DNA of 64,000 nt, taken from the NCBI GenBank assembly GCA_049840835.1, contig JASGJG010000003.1, forward strand, positions 744,001-808,000, given 5' to 3'. Below are positions 42,598 through 51,726 of this stretch, one piece after another. The notes below the pieces were generated by a model that was not told where the DNA came from, did no database searches, and saw nothing but the letters and a program-made list of their open reading frames with translations. The number at the start of each line of letters is the position of its first letter. Positions within the stretch are counted from its first letter, which is position 1. This DNA is from JANLTX01 sp049840835 (lineage in GTDB: Bacteria > Armatimonadota > Armatimonadia > Armatimonadales > Armatimonadaceae). Both the position numbers and the translations under genes were made by a program.

Positions 42598-43230
42598 TCA
42601 CTCGAAATCGGTGGGAAGCTCTGGCTGTCGGTGGTGCTCGAACATACGGCGTATCTGCCCTGGCAACACGCGGCTCAAGGAAAGCTCGGTGGGTACATCC
42701 GCCTCTGCAAACCAGGCGACTTCAGACGTTTCCAGGCCCGTAGTAGGCGTGCCCGTGACCAGGTCGCACACAAAGAACATCTTGTAGCAAGAGAAGACCT
42801 CTGCGGCGTGCCCCTGGCGGGTGCGGTCCCACACGGCGGCCAGTTTGCTGGCTCGGACCGAATAGCCGCTTTCTTCAAACGCTTCTTTTACGGCGTTCTC
42901 GGCGGGCGTGAGATTCACATCCGCCCAGCCACCGGGCAGAGTCCAGCGGTTATTATCCGCCGCCTCACGCACCAGGAGCAGGCGACTCTCACTGTCGAAA
43001 ACGGCGGCGCGAACATCTATCTTGGGCGTGGCATAGCCGGTCTGCACGGAGAATATCTCCGTGATGCGCTCCCGAGGCGCATCGGTATGGGCTTCGAAGA
43101 TCTCCGCCGAGAGTTCGCGCAGACGCTCATATCGCTCACGATCATAGGGGTCGCGCGTGAAGGTCAGCCCGGTCTGGGCGAGCGCCTGTAGCTCACGTGC
43201 CCACACAAGCCAGTTCGGTTCGTTATTCAT
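42598..43230 (-). CDS. NUDIX hydrolase with NUDIX_N_2-like N-terminal domain
   Basis: A 210-residue protein. Residues 1-65 form a helical domain (WARELQALAQTGLTFTRDPY) typical of the NUDIX_N_2 group, some members of which hydrolyse ADP-ribose or NADH-related compounds. The Nudix box at about residues 97-119 (LPGGWADVNLTPAE, then V-K-E-A-F-E-E-S-G-Y) deviates from consensus at two positions: Leu for the first Glu, Lys for Arg. The same change occurs in relatives, so activity is likely kept. It is convergent with the ars operon 20 bp away and does not belong to it. Confidence 0.85.
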   Translation of the reverse strand: MNNEPNWLVWARELQALAQTGLTFTRDPYDRERYERLRELSAEIFEAHTDAPRERITEIFSVQTGYATPKIDVRAAVFDSESRLLLVREAADNNRWTLPGGWADVNLTPAENAVKEAFEESGYSVRASKLAAVWDRTRQGHAAEVFSCYKMFFVCDLVTGTPTTGLETSEVAWFAEADVPTELSLSRVLPGQIRRMFEHHRQPELPTDFE

Positions 43231-43836
43231 CCTGAGAAAATGGTATCAGGGGAGGACCGCCCGATGTATCATGGGGATGCGCACAATAGGTTGTTTAATA
43301 TAATTAGTTTCAAATAGAGGGACTTGATTTAGAATAGATACCGAAGATTATATTTGTGAAGCAAATTACCCGTATTTCTATCATCATTATTTAGATTGTC
43401 TAATAATAAATTTAAAAAATTTATCTATCAGTAATTTTTTGTCTTGTTGTATAGGGATTTTCCTGTAAGATTATTTCCAATAGGGTGATCTAACAGCGAG
43501 ATTAAGATATTTGGTTCCAATCCAAATATACATTTACTTAGAGAATTGCTCATTGACTTACAGTTAATCGAGAGCATTACGTTAAAGTATTAATGTTTTG
43601 GCTCGATATAACTTAAGAGTTTCTTTCGTCGGCGCTAGATCGTAGATATATCCCTGTAAAGAGCCATCATTCACGAATACTTCCATCAGGCACACCGTGA
43701 AGATGTATCGGTGCGTGTTCGTCGTTTGGTTACGAAGGTAACGACACCTTCGTAATCGGGTCGGGAATGGCGGGTCGTGGTAGCGCATCGAGCCACGGTT
43801 GCCCGCACCGCCAGTTTTGCGAAAGTGAAGGGTACT
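43231..43836. other. AT-rich intergenic stretch
   Basis: About 600 bases without a supported gene, very AT-rich between 43300 and 43600. A 96-residue minus-strand frame (43582-43872) has no family features and overlaps the start of the next gene. A short inverted pattern GTTACGAAGGTAACGACACC occurs near 43730. It should hold promoters for 42598-43230 and 43837-44379. Confidence 0.35.
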
Positions 43837-44379
43837 ATGTTTCGTTCTTCTAACCGTTCGTCCTTTCTGCAAGGTTTACGAAATGCGCCACGGACCACCA
43901 GGCGCACCGCAATCGTTACCGCTCTAGCAGCGTTAGCAGCGACCGCCGCCATTGCCGCTGTGGGGACGCTCTCCCTCACGGTCGATCCGATGCCGACTCC
44001 CTACCCCTTCAGCACACCCGGCACTTCCGATACATTCAGCTACACCTGGACTGCCGATTGGAATGGTTCCGGCTACACCGCTGACAGCCCCGTCATACAA
44101 ATCGAGTACCTCGACAGCAGTAGTAATCTGGTGCTCGCTGTTAGTCTCGGCGCCTTTCTGGGAGGGTACTATACTTCGCCAGGGTACTATGGCGGAGGCC
44201 CCGGAACCGGGGTTAATGCCAAGGGCTATGTCAACACATCTTTGCCGCCGCCCTATCGCTCCAGCGTGACACAGGCACGCTATCGATACCATGCTGATAT
44301 CGGCGCGAGTGATTCGACAGGATCGCTTAATGACGTCGCGAATTCGCCATGGCGAACGGTTCCTTATCCCTGGCCATAA
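43837..44379 (+). CDS. Small secreted hypothetical protein
   Basis: About 180 residues. A basic N-terminus and hydrophobic helix (AIVTALAALAATAAIAAVGT) form a signal or anchor. The mature part is Ser/Tyr/Gly/Pro-rich and beta-like (FSYTWTADWNGSGYTADSP, L-G-G-Y-Y-T-S-P-G-Y-Y-G-G-G). No domain is recognised. The style resembles 44569-45042 downstream and 16929-17565, all small secreted proteins with W-containing strands. The start at 43837 is used; the frame is open to 43777. Confidence 0.5.
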   Translation: MFRSSNRSSFLQGLRNAPRTTRRTAIVTALAALAATAAIAAVGTLSLTVDPMPTPYPFSTPGTSDTFSYTWTADWNGSGYTADSPVIQIEYLDSSSNLVLAVSLGAFLGGYYTSPGYYGGGPGTGVNAKGYVNTSLPPPYRSSVTQARYRYHADIGASDSTGSLNDVANSPWRTVPYPWP

Positions 44380-44568
44380 AGCAACGGCCCCTTCGGATAA
44401 AGGAAAGCCTCAGAAAGGCGTGATAAGGGAAAGTCGCCAGACTACTCTTGTCACGCCTTCTCGCTCTCCGATTGGCTACCTGGGTATGGGTTGGAGATGC
44501 TGGCCATACGGACTGAAGTAGGAACCTTCTAGAGTGTTTCTCATACGCTTGTCTGTGAGGAAAACGCC

Positions 44569-45042
44569 ATGGAAACGTCTACGTCGCGCCTGAATCTGTC
44601 CAATATCATTGCAGCCTGCATCGTGGCTGGAGGTCTGGTAACATCTGCCCGCATTGTCGCACAGAGGCCCTTGGCTTCAACGTCACCCCCGAGCCTCGTC
44701 ACTGTCCAATCGGCCCGCCCTCTGGAATCCCCTCCGCTATCGCAGGAAACTATTCGTGAGCAGGTCCGCACGCAGGTGCTCCAGTCACCCGACCTGCAAA
44801 CCTATACGTACGAAAAAGTCGCCTATAAACTGTCGGATGCGATCATAGCCCAGGTTTCCTACACCGCGAAAGACGATACCTTTCTGGTGGGGCTGGAATG
44901 GGCCTGGCAGCCAGCAATGCCCTCCGATGGTCCCCACTATACCTATCTCACGCTGGGTAACAACGGCTACAATGAGTACACTGGTACGGTGACTATAGGC
45001 GAATGGGCGACGGCTAAGAGCGCCACTATCCGCGTCAAATAG
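44569..45042 (+). CDS. Small secreted hypothetical protein
   Basis: A 157-residue protein with a hydrophobic N-terminal segment (NIIAACIVAGGLVTSARIVA). The mature part has E-T-I-R-E-Q-V-R-T-Q-V-L, then beta-like strands (AIIAQVSYTAKDDTFLVGLE, HYTYLTLGNNGYNEYTG) and ends basic. No known domain is recognised. It sits 190 bp after a similar small secreted gene and just ahead of a convergent gene 25 bp away. A hairpin (GAAAGGCGTGA with TCACGCCTTC) lies between the two at about 44413-44462. Confidence 0.5.
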   Translation: METSTSRLNLSNIIAACIVAGGLVTSARIVAQRPLASTSPPSLVTVQSARPLESPPLSQETIREQVRTQVLQSPDLQTYTYEKVAYKLSDAIIAQVSYTAKDDTFLVGLEWAWQPAMPSDGPHYTYLTLGNNGYNEYTGTVTIGEWATAKSATIRVK

Positions 45043-45066
45043 GCTCCGTCCCGTTGCGGCGACGCT

Positions 45067-45870
45067 CTATTTCCAGAGGAGCGTTTTAGCCTCGGCGGGG
45101 CTGACCATGCGCACGGAGCCATCACAGAGCGCTACCAGCGCCTTACCGTTGTAGCGGAATTTGAGCGCCTCGGGCTTGCCTTCGAAGTACATCACTGTAT
45201 TTTTGGGGTTCGCAATCGAATCATCCGCACGCCCCGACAAATTTCCATTGAAGGAAAAGCTGATCGTGCCCGGCTTGTCCAGCGGCGATGTGAACGCCTT
45301 CCGGTCTTTAACATAGGGATCGATGGATTTATAGTAGTCGGCTGGCTTTAGCTGGATTTTGTCATCGTAATCGATGATGTAATTCAGAGTCCCGCTGATA
45401 ATCTGCTTTAAATTTATAGTGGCTTGCTCCGCCACAGGTAGCCGCTTCACTAGCTTCAGCAGTGCCGGATTTACAAGAACCATAGTGATAGCGGCCAGAT
45501 CGCCCGGGTCTTGCTTGGGGTCTGGTTTGGGTGCCACCAGAAGCCACTTCTCACCGACTTTCAGCACATCTATTTTGTCTTCGTGCTGCTTCTTGGGTTT
45601 GCCGCCCGCTGGCGCCACTTCTGTGAGCAGGTATGTCAGAGTGGCTTGCGTGGGAGAGGTCAGCTTGACAGAGATATTGCTGACAGCCAGGTCTATTATC
45701 GTTTCATACTGTTTTTCGTCTTTGAAAGCCACGTCTAGCAGGGGATTGCTCTTACTGCCGTAGACCAGCGCTTCCATGGCACGGCGATCTCTGCGGTTGA
45801 GCGCGCTAACGAAGGATTGCAGCGTCTTCTGGGGCGTCGATGTATCGCTCGGGGGCGGTCCGAATAACAT
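45067..45870 (-). CDS. Cytoplasmic-looking protein with a degenerate pseudopilin domain
   Basis: A 267-residue protein without a signal or membrane helix. Residues 10-115 resemble an NTF2/SnoaL-like fold (T-L-Q-S-F-V-S-A-L-N-R-R-D-R-R-A-M-E). The C-terminal 120 residues follow the pseudopilin body pattern: L-K-Q-I-I-S-G-T-L-N-Y, D-Y-D-D-K, SFSFNGNLSG, NTVMYFEG, then Y-N-G-K-A-L-V-A-L-C-D-G. That is the H-X9-DG motif with His replaced by Tyr, and the prepilin helix is missing. Compare 10478-11254 and 21907-24759. It may be a domesticated pilin body used in the cytoplasm. Confidence 0.55.
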   Translation of the reverse strand: MLFGPPPSDTSTPQKTLQSFVSALNRRDRRAMEALVYGSKSNPLLDVAFKDEKQYETIIDLAVSNISVKLTSPTQATLTYLLTEVAPAGGKPKKQHEDKIDVLKVGEKWLLVAPKPDPKQDPGDLAAITMVLVNPALLKLVKRLPVAEQATINLKQIISGTLNYIIDYDDKIQLKPADYYKSIDPYVKDRKAFTSPLDKPGTISFSFNGNLSGRADDSIANPKNTVMYFEGKPEALKFRYNGKALVALCDGSVRMVSPAEAKTLLWK

Positions 45871-45985
45871 GGCGCCATCTTACCTGAACTTAGTTCATTT
45901 GTGAGGTTCTGCAGGCGAAAGTTGGGTTATCGGTCAGGTATAAAGAGCTACCTCCACGGCTCGTGTCGGGGGAAAGTCAGAGACC

Positions 45986-47626
45986 ATGAAAACGCCCGAT
46001 CCTTCTTCAAAAGCGACGCCACCGCTCTGGCAGGGACTTACTCCCGGCGCGTATTCCTGTGGGTTCAAAAGCCTCTGGAAGCTTGACTACGGGCGCAGCT
46101 ATCCAAGAAGAGCCGAGGGTGATTCCGCCCTTGAGCCGCCCGACAAATCACCGCGTCCCATCCTTATCAATCTCTGGTATCCCACGAATCACAGTGAGAC
46201 TAACACGCCAATGGCGTATGAGGATTATCTCAACATCGAGACCGATGAGCCGCTCATTGCCAGCTTCAGCCAGGAACTACAGAAATACGCCAGCCAGAAG
46301 AGGGCGCATTACACACTCCCCCTATGGCCGCCAAAGGAAATAGAGGACTGGACACTGGAAGAGAAGCAAGCCTTTGAGCAGCTACTCCAGGCTCCCACGG
46401 GCGCGTACCGCGACGCAGTAGCGGCAGAGGGAAAGTTCCCTCTGGTTCTCTTTCACGCGGGCTATGGCTCCTCCTTTGAGGACAACACTGTGATGTGCGA
46501 GTTTCTCGTAAGCCACGGTTACGTGGTCATTGGGAGCGCGTTTCAACAAATAGATGGGACTTCGTTCAACGTTGAATCGCGAGGAGCAACCGCCGGAGAC
46601 ATCCCCTTTCTCATTACTTTTGCCCACGGGCTGCCGTTTGTGGATTGGAACCACATTGGTATGATCGGGCATAGTGGCGGGGCGCAAGTCGCCATAGAGT
46701 ATCAAACGGTTCCGGGATGCGCGGTGGATGCGACCGTAAGCCTGGACACAACGGAAGACTACTGTGGACTGGACATGCCCGGATGGAGTGCGATGCGAAG
46801 CGCAGTGAAGAATGCCAGAGCAGATTTGATAAGGCCGATCCTCTTTACCGCCAACCCGGAAGCCGGTTTTGAGATGGTGGATTCGATGACCGCCACACCG
46901 CGCTATCTTTTCACCACAGATTCTTTAGGACACGATGGTTTCGTGAGTGTTCAATCGCTGGGATGCTGGGTTCAGCTCAAAGCCGCATCCGATGCCGAGA
47001 GACCAGAGATACAAGATAAGGCGAATCGCGTCTGGAACCGTTTTCAAGCGCTCTGTGAAACGGTTCTGCACTTCCTGGACGCCACATTAAAGAATGAGCC
47101 CGACGCCTTAAATGCGCAACTAGCACAACATCGAGACCTGGGATTCCGTGGCGATAGGCCGTTCCTAGACTATGTGCCTCCAGGGGCAGATGGTCCCAAA
47201 TCCTACCTGGAACCAGATGCCAATGGCCCTTCGCCACGCCAGCTTCGGCACATACTTCAGAACCAGGGAGCAGAAGCTCTCCTCAATGCGTTGAAGGATG
47301 GCTGGCGCGTACCGACGCATAGTGAGGCCTGTCGAACGTGGATTCGCCCGTATCCGGCGTATCACGACCGATTTATCTATTCGTTGCTATACTGGCTCCT
47401 GGCACGCGGAGAAACAACGGCGGCTCAGGCTCTCTTCAAGAGTTTCAACCAGTGGGCATACGAGAAAGGGTGGCCAGAGAAAATTCTTGCCTTCCATTTC
47501 ATAGGTATGGGTAAGCACTTTCGAAGCCGAACGGCTTTAGATTACTTGCTAATCCTGGATCCAGAAAACCAGGAAGCCATTGAGGAACGGAACCATATGG
47601 ATGCTCCCAAGTCGAGTGGCGCTTAA
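45986..47626 (+). CDS. Alpha/beta hydrolase of the dienelactone/PAF-AH-like group
   Basis: A 546-residue cytoplasmic protein. The nucleophile elbow is MIGHSGGAQVAIE (G-H-S-G-G), oxyanion region FPLVLFHAGYGSS, and the His is probably in S-L-G-H-D-G-F. Residues about 400-540 form a helical tail with tetratricopeptide-like character (YSLLYWLLARGETTAAQALF). Bacterial relatives with this elbow cleave small esters or lipids. The start at 45986 follows a GGGGAAAG site. It is monocistronic; the next gene is convergent 33 bp away. Confidence 0.75.
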   Translation: MKTPDPSSKATPPLWQGLTPGAYSCGFKSLWKLDYGRSYPRRAEGDSALEPPDKSPRPILINLWYPTNHSETNTPMAYEDYLNIETDEPLIASFSQELQKYASQKRAHYTLPLWPPKEIEDWTLEEKQAFEQLLQAPTGAYRDAVAAEGKFPLVLFHAGYGSSFEDNTVMCEFLVSHGYVVIGSAFQQIDGTSFNVESRGATAGDIPFLITFAHGLPFVDWNHIGMIGHSGGAQVAIEYQTVPGCAVDATVSLDTTEDYCGLDMPGWSAMRSAVKNARADLIRPILFTANPEAGFEMVDSMTATPRYLFTTDSLGHDGFVSVQSLGCWVQLKAASDAERPEIQDKANRVWNRFQALCETVLHFLDATLKNEPDALNAQLAQHRDLGFRGDRPFLDYVPPGADGPKSYLEPDANGPSPRQLRHILQNQGAEALLNALKDGWRVPTHSEACRTWIRPYPAYHDRFIYSLLYWLLARGETTAAQALFKSFNQWAYEKGWPEKILAFHFIGMGKHFRSRTALDYLLILDPENQEAIEERNHMDAPKSSGA

Positions 47627-47659
47627 ACAGGAGAGAAGCATCCTTCTCATTACAACTCT

Positions 47660-47932
47660 TTACCGGGAAACAGGATGTTCTTTGGGTAGAGCGAACCTGT
47701 CGGTGCCATCGTAGGTATAGAGTCCATTGCCTAATGGCCGGGCTATCTGGGCCTGTCTTGCTAAGCGAGTGTTGCCGTAGACATGCCCTTTTTCATCTAC
47801 AAACGTGACATTGTCTCGCTCTTTTTCTGGAGTCTCAGAGCCCAGCGGGCCATACCTCAGAATAGAATACGTTTCTAAAGACACTAGCGCGGCTACGAGT
47901 AACCCAACGGTAAACAACGCTCGTTTCGACAT
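47660..47932 (-). CDS. Small membrane-anchored or secreted protein
   Basis: A 90-residue protein with an N-terminal membrane helix (FTVGLLVAALVSLETYSI) and a soluble part of 65 residues (NVTFVDEKGHVYGNTRLA). No family is recognised. The gene is convergent with 45986-47626, and its start is divergent from 48031-48753, separated by 98 bp. Confidence 0.5.
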   Translation of the reverse strand: MSKRALFTVGLLVAALVSLETYSILRYGPLGSETPEKERDNVTFVDEKGHVYGNTRLARQAQIARPLGNGLYTYDGTDRFALPKEHPVSR

Positions 47933-48030
47933 ATTTTCCTGAGTGTATCAAATCCAGGGTTTGTCTATTCTGGTAAAGCGAGGGAGTCTCTGGTAACGAA
48001 TCGCAATAGAGAGGCGTAAAGAGGCTTGCG

Positions 48031-48753
48031 ATGATGAAGAAAGAGACACTGCGCCGAATCTTCCCCTTCTGGTCAAAGGCAAGTCCAGCGCCGCCACTGA
48101 ATCCCGGCGTAAAATTTTCGAGCACTCGGCTCCATCCCCTGGATGCAAAATATGACTTCGAAGAGCATAAGAGCTCTCACTCAGACCAGGATAGGCTGCA
48201 TCGTGTGGCTGCGGCTCTGGCCGAACTCAAGGGCGGCGCTTTGAAATCCACGCCCGTTGATGGAATCCAGCTTTCGCTGGGAATTCCCCCCTACTTTGAA
48301 AGAGAACTCAATAGCTTTCCTCTGGATGCGATCCGGAGATCTCCGCACTTCTTTTCGTGTTACTGGGCAGAGGGGGTAAAGCCGTTCTTATTGAGTGCGC
48401 TGCTAGTGGGGGATGAAACTCCAGCGCCTGTCGAAACTCCCCCGGCGAACTTCAGCGAGGTGAGCGATGCCTATTTACTGTCGGAGATGTTCGGCCTTGC
48501 CGACCGGCACGGCTATCAAGTGCCTTCAAAAGCGCGCCTCCGAGAAAAGGCATTTGCAAACATTATCCAACACCGTCCCTGTGTCGTGTGTTTGCAAGGT
48601 GCAGGCGGAATTGGAGAAATGATGGAGGAAGACGAGTATTGGGCACTTACGATGCTGTGGGCAGGCTACCAGGATGCCATAACTATGGCGGCGGTCCAGC
48701 TTCACCAGGAACAGGGCATCCCTCTACCTATTTCTTCAAACCCTCGATCATAG
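48031..48753 (+). CDS. Hypothetical soluble protein
   Basis: A 240-residue protein with no signal. Notable parts are FFSCYWAEGVKPFLLSALLV in the middle and ACVVCLQGAGGIGEMME-like sequence (actual P-C-V-V-C-L-Q-G-A-G-G-I-G-E) near the C-terminus; two Cys two residues apart could be redox-active or metal-binding. No known family is recognised. It begins with two consecutive Met codons. The 170 bp after it contain a short hairpin (CTAGCG with CGCTAG near 48907-48931) before the convergent DinB-type gene. Confidence 0.5.
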   Translation: MMKKETLRRIFPFWSKASPAPPLNPGVKFSSTRLHPLDAKYDFEEHKSSHSDQDRLHRVAAALAELKGGALKSTPVDGIQLSLGIPPYFERELNSFPLDAIRRSPHFFSCYWAEGVKPFLLSALLVGDETPAPVETPPANFSEVSDAYLLSEMFGLADRHGYQVPSKARLREKAFANIIQHRPCVVCLQGAGGIGEMMEEDEYWALTMLWAGYQDAITMAAVQLHQEQGIPLPISSNPRS

Positions 48754-48926
48754 CCACGCTACTGATACCCGCGTCTCCCCCGGAGTGCGTATGGCAACAC
48801 GTAGAAATTTGCGGCCCTGGCTTTCGTAGACCCGGCCCGAAACGATGCAGTCACCGGGATTTTTCAAATAGGGCGGCAGTCCGGAGTAGGCTGGCTTCTG
48901 GGAGCTAGCGTCCTTATGCTTTTTCG

Positions 48927-49388
48927 CTAGGACCAGTGCATGGCATCGTCGCCGAGTAAGGTCTGGATATAGTTGAGCTGGCCGCTGTGATACCAGAGGT
49001 GCACGGTCATGGCACGGCAGTGGTCCGCCCGCGTGCCCTCGCCAGTCTCCCCCGGAATCGTCTCCTCCATCTGGGCTACAGAGAGCTGCTTCACGGCCTG
49101 AATCACTTGCCCGGACGATGTCTTGAACGACTGCATCACAGCGTCTTTTGTATTCAGATCATCCGGGGCGGTGGTCTGGGCATTCGGACGGATTAGAACC
49201 GGCTCGCCCAGTAAATGCTGGCGCAGGCAATCGTTGGTCAGGTTGACTTCATGAACGATATCCGCCACGGTGCGCGCTTTCCCGCCCTGGGAGCGAGCGA
49301 AGGCCTCTTCCGGCAGGGCTTCTATGTCTTGCGAGAAGAAGTGAAAGACCCGGCTCAGGCTGCTGAGCGTTTTTTCTTTGGTATCCAT
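48927..49388 (-). CDS. DinB-like four-helix metal-binding protein
   Basis: A 153-residue protein of the DinB/YfiT-like fold. Helices with the metal-site residues are DIVHEVNLTNDCLRQHL (His at H-E-V-N) and the C-terminal HLWYHSGQLNYIQTLLG, a His-x3-His pattern. Such proteins bind zinc or nickel; some are thiol-dependent S-transferases, others have no known reaction. It is divergent from the Ohr-type gene with 78 bp between the starts, so both may respond to similar stress. Confidence 0.75.
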   Translation of the reverse strand: MDTKEKTLSSLSRVFHFFSQDIEALPEEAFARSQGGKARTVADIVHEVNLTNDCLRQHLLGEPVLIRPNAQTTAPDDLNTKDAVMQSFKTSSGQVIQAVKQLSVAQMEETIPGETGEGTRADHCRAMTVHLWYHSGQLNYIQTLLGDDAMHWS

Positions 49389-49466
49389 GGTTGTTGGTCA
49401 ATACTACTGGAAAAGAGGGCTTTCCGGAAAGCTGTAAACCGCTTTTTAAGATATAAGAATATACCG

Positions 49467-49886
49467 ATGAAGATATTCTATGAAGCGAAGGCACACTCCA
49501 CAGGCGGGCGCGGCGGTCGGGTAACCACCGACGATGGCGTGTTAGATCTACAGCTCTCTATTCCACAGAAGATGGGCGGGGCGGGCGGCGAGGGCACCAA
49601 CCCGGAGCAGCTCTTTGCAGCGGGTTATGCCGCGTGCTTCGATAGCGCTCTGAACCATATCGCCGGGCTGCGCAAGGTAGACGTGGAGAGCACGGCGGTA
49701 GATGCCACAGTGGGTATCGGGCAGCACCCTGAAGGTGGCTTTGGCCTGGCAGTGACGTTGGAGGTCACAATAGTGGGGCCGTCGCGAGAACAGGCCGAGG
49801 AGCTGGTACAGGCAGCCCATGCCGCGTGCCCGTATTCCAATGCTATCAGGAACAATGTTGACGTTCGGCTCGTTATTATCGGATAG
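49467..49886 (+). CDS. ohr: Organic hydroperoxide resistance protein (Ohr/OsmC)
   Basis: About 139 residues. Ohr family features are G-R-G-G-R-V, N-P-E-Q-L-F-A-A-G-Y-A-A-C-F and C-P-Y-S-N-A; the two Cys are the peroxidatic and resolving residues. It reduces organic hydroperoxides with lipoyl-protein electrons in the cytoplasm. The ATG at 49467 gives the standard length; the frame is open further upstream but overlaps the DinB-like start region. The OhrR-type repressor gene begins at the next base, so the two form an operon. Confidence 0.92.
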   Translation: MKIFYEAKAHSTGGRGGRVTTDDGVLDLQLSIPQKMGGAGGEGTNPEQLFAAGYAACFDSALNHIAGLRKVDVESTAVDATVGIGQHPEGGFGLAVTLEVTIVGPSREQAEELVQAAHAACPYSNAIRNNVDVRLVIIG

Positions 49887-50387
49887 ATGGATTCGAGTGA
49901 AGAGAAAAAGTTAACGGTTGCGAAGCTATCTAAGGGGAGCATGCGGCTGGACAACCAGCTCTGCTTCCCGCTCTATGCCACATCGCGGCGCATGACCAAG
50001 CTCTATAGCTTCTTTCTGGACCCGATCGGGCTCACCTATCCGCAGTACCTGGTGCTGCTGGTGCTCTGGGAGCGAGACCCACGCACGGTCACGGAGATCT
50101 GCGCGGAGCTACAGCTCAATACCAACACCCTCACGCCGCTCCTGAAGCGCCTGGAGCAGATGGAGCTGGTCTGGCGACAGCGCCATGAGGGGGATGAGCG
50201 AGTGGTGGAGATTCACCTGACCGAAGCTGGAAAGGCCAAGCGCGAGGAGTGCCAGGAGGTGCCCAATCAGATGGGGGAGGCGATCCAGCTGGACTGGGAT
50301 AGCGCGAATCAGCTGCGTGAGCTTATAGACGATCTGAACCTCAAGCTCACAAATGCCATTTCTCGGCAAGAAAATACGGAACCGTAA
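49887..50387 (+). CDS. ohrR: OhrR-type MarR family repressor
   Basis: A 166-residue MarR winged-helix protein. The reactive Cys lies in LDNQLCFPLYATSRR, the characteristic OhrR position; the winged helix includes TEICAELQLNTNTLTPLLKR and the wing QRHEGDERVVEIHLT. Oxidation of this Cys by organic peroxides releases the protein from DNA. It starts at the base after the ohr stop codon, so it is translated from the same mRNA and probably controls both genes through a site in the 49389-49466 region shared with the DinB-like gene. Confidence 0.92.
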   Translation: MDSSEEKKLTVAKLSKGSMRLDNQLCFPLYATSRRMTKLYSFFLDPIGLTYPQYLVLLVLWERDPRTVTEICAELQLNTNTLTPLLKRLEQMELVWRQRHEGDERVVEIHLTEAGKAKREECQEVPNQMGEAIQLDWDSANQLRELIDDLNLKLTNAISRQENTEP

Positions 50388-50426
50388 CCCAAGTTTGCGC
50401 GATTATATAAGACAGAGAGGTCTTAT

Positions 50427-50654
50427 ATGTACTTCGGCGCGAAAACTAGCACAGAGATGGATCCTAATTTACGAGATAACGGGGATCCTATACTGCATAT
50501 CGCCATTCGCAATAGCCGATTTCTTATTGTGAAGAGGCTTCTAGAGCAGGGGGCTGACCCGCACCTGAGTGATAGCCATGGTCAAAGTGCGTTGCAAGTG
50601 GCTCAGGAAATGCAGAATCCAGACATCGTGAACCTGCTGACCCCATACCTCTAA
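50427..50654 (+). CDS. Small ankyrin repeat protein
   Basis: A 75-residue protein made of about two ankyrin repeats: DPILHIAIRNSRFLIVKRLL followed by E-Q-G-A-D-P, then S-D-S-H-G-Q-S-A-L-Q-V-A and a capping helix. Ankyrin repeats bind proteins; a two-repeat protein is short for independent folding, so it may be a fragment or a small adaptor. The start lies 40 bp after ohrR; a terminator-like hairpin follows at 50762. Confidence 0.65.
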   Translation: MYFGAKTSTEMDPNLRDNGDPILHIAIRNSRFLIVKRLLEQGADPHLSDSHGQSALQVAQEMQNPDIVNLLTPYL

Positions 50655-50761
50655 AAACTCCCCGGAAGCTTCTTCTCTGGAACTGCTCGAAAATAAATAT
50701 TTCAAAATAGCAATTTAAACAATCGATTTGCGAAAACCTGGGTTATACTCCCTTCCAAAGC

Positions 50762-50792
50762 CAGGGCTGGTAGAAATGCTAGCCCTGTTTTT
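50762..50792 (+). terminator. Terminator or leader attenuator hairpin
   Basis: CAGGGCT (50762-50768) pairs with AGCCCTG (50781-50787) and is followed at once by TTTTTA. It is 108 bp after the ankyrin gene and 32 bp before the PEP-CTERM start, so it can end the ohr-ohrR-ankyrin transcript or attenuate the next gene. Confidence 0.65.
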
Positions 50793-50823
50793 ATTTCCAC
50801 AAATCTTTACCCAGGGAACCAGA

Positions 50824-51726
50824 ATGTTTAAACGAATCGCACTTGCAACTCTCAGTATGGCGCTCCTTGTGGGCAGCGCCTTTGCACAATTTACAACAAC
50901 ACAGGCCGGTCCTATAAACTCTGCGGGTGATGAAGGAGATCCCGGTAATGGCTCTTTCACCAGTACTTATTCCGGCGCTTCCAGCCTCTTTGGCTCTTTT
51001 AGCTTTTCGGGGACTCTGACCTCGGTCGCCTCGGGGACCTGGGTGGAGGATTCCGCGTTCGCTATTCATCAGACAACGGCGCTCGGCGGACTCACGGATG
51101 TCTATCTGACTCCCGGCAGCGGCCAGGAATACACCACGGAGAATGTCAATTTCACCACCGGTGGCCTGTTCTGGTTCAATAGCGGCTCGCAGTACAATTT
51201 CGAGGCGATTGAGAACTTCGACGATGGCGCGGGTACCGACGCGACCTGGACGAATCTGGAGTTCATGTTCTCCGACTCGGTGACCATTACCAATATCGGG
51301 TCCTTCGTGGCCGGTACTCCGGTGGTTATCGATACCACGGGCTCCCCCGGCGATATCGATACGGAACTGGCGGCCTATACGGCGGACGGTATGCTGCTGG
51401 ACCTGAACGACGATATCGATTTCGACAACGACAACTTCCTCAGCCTGATCGACCTCGGCACCCTGCCAGTCGGGGACTACAACGTGGTCTTAGGCACCTT
51501 CAATAGTGACTTCTTCGATGGATTCGCTATTCCCGGCGGTGGCTCGGGCAACTTTGTAGTGAACGTGAATGGTACTCAGGTCTCCAGCGGAAGCCTGGAG
51601 GCCGATAAGTTCCATGTGATGAAGTTCTCCATTCTCGGGCCAACGTCTGCTCCCGAGCCGGGCACCCTGGCGCTGCTCGGCCTCGTGGCGCTACCCGGCG
51701 TCGCCCTCCTGCGCCGCCGCAAGTAA
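50824..51726 (+). CDS. PEP-CTERM protein (FxDxA-like secreted)
   Basis: About 300 residues. The signal peptide is ALATLSMALLVGSAFAQ. The mature protein is acidic and rich in D, T, S and G (for example DDIDFDNDNFLSL, a possible calcium-binding stretch). The sorting tag is APEPGTLALLGLVALPGVAL followed by R-R-R-K. Its surface or matrix location after exosortase cleavage is expected. The frame is open to 50728, but the ATG at 50824 starts the signal peptide. The last 22 bases of the gene are duplicated in tandem just after it. Confidence 0.87.
   Translation: MFKRIALATLSMALLVGSAFAQFTTTQAGPINSAGDEGDPGNGSFTSTYSGASSLFGSFSFSGTLTSVASGTWVEDSAFAIHQTTALGGLTDVYLTPGSGQEYTTENVNFTTGGLFWFNSGSQYNFEAIENFDDGAGTDATWTNLEFMFSDSVTITNIGSFVAGTPVVIDTTGSPGDIDTELAAYTADGMLLDLNDDIDFDNDNFLSLIDLGTLPVGDYNVVLGTFNSDFFDGFAIPGGGSGNFVVNVNGTQVSSGSLEADKFHVMKFSILGPTSAPEPGTLALLGLVALPGVALLRRRK

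Noticed and set aside
43582..43872. 96-residue minus-strand frame in the AT-rich gap
   Set aside because: No family features, biased toward Arg/Thr, and overlaps the start of 43837-44379.
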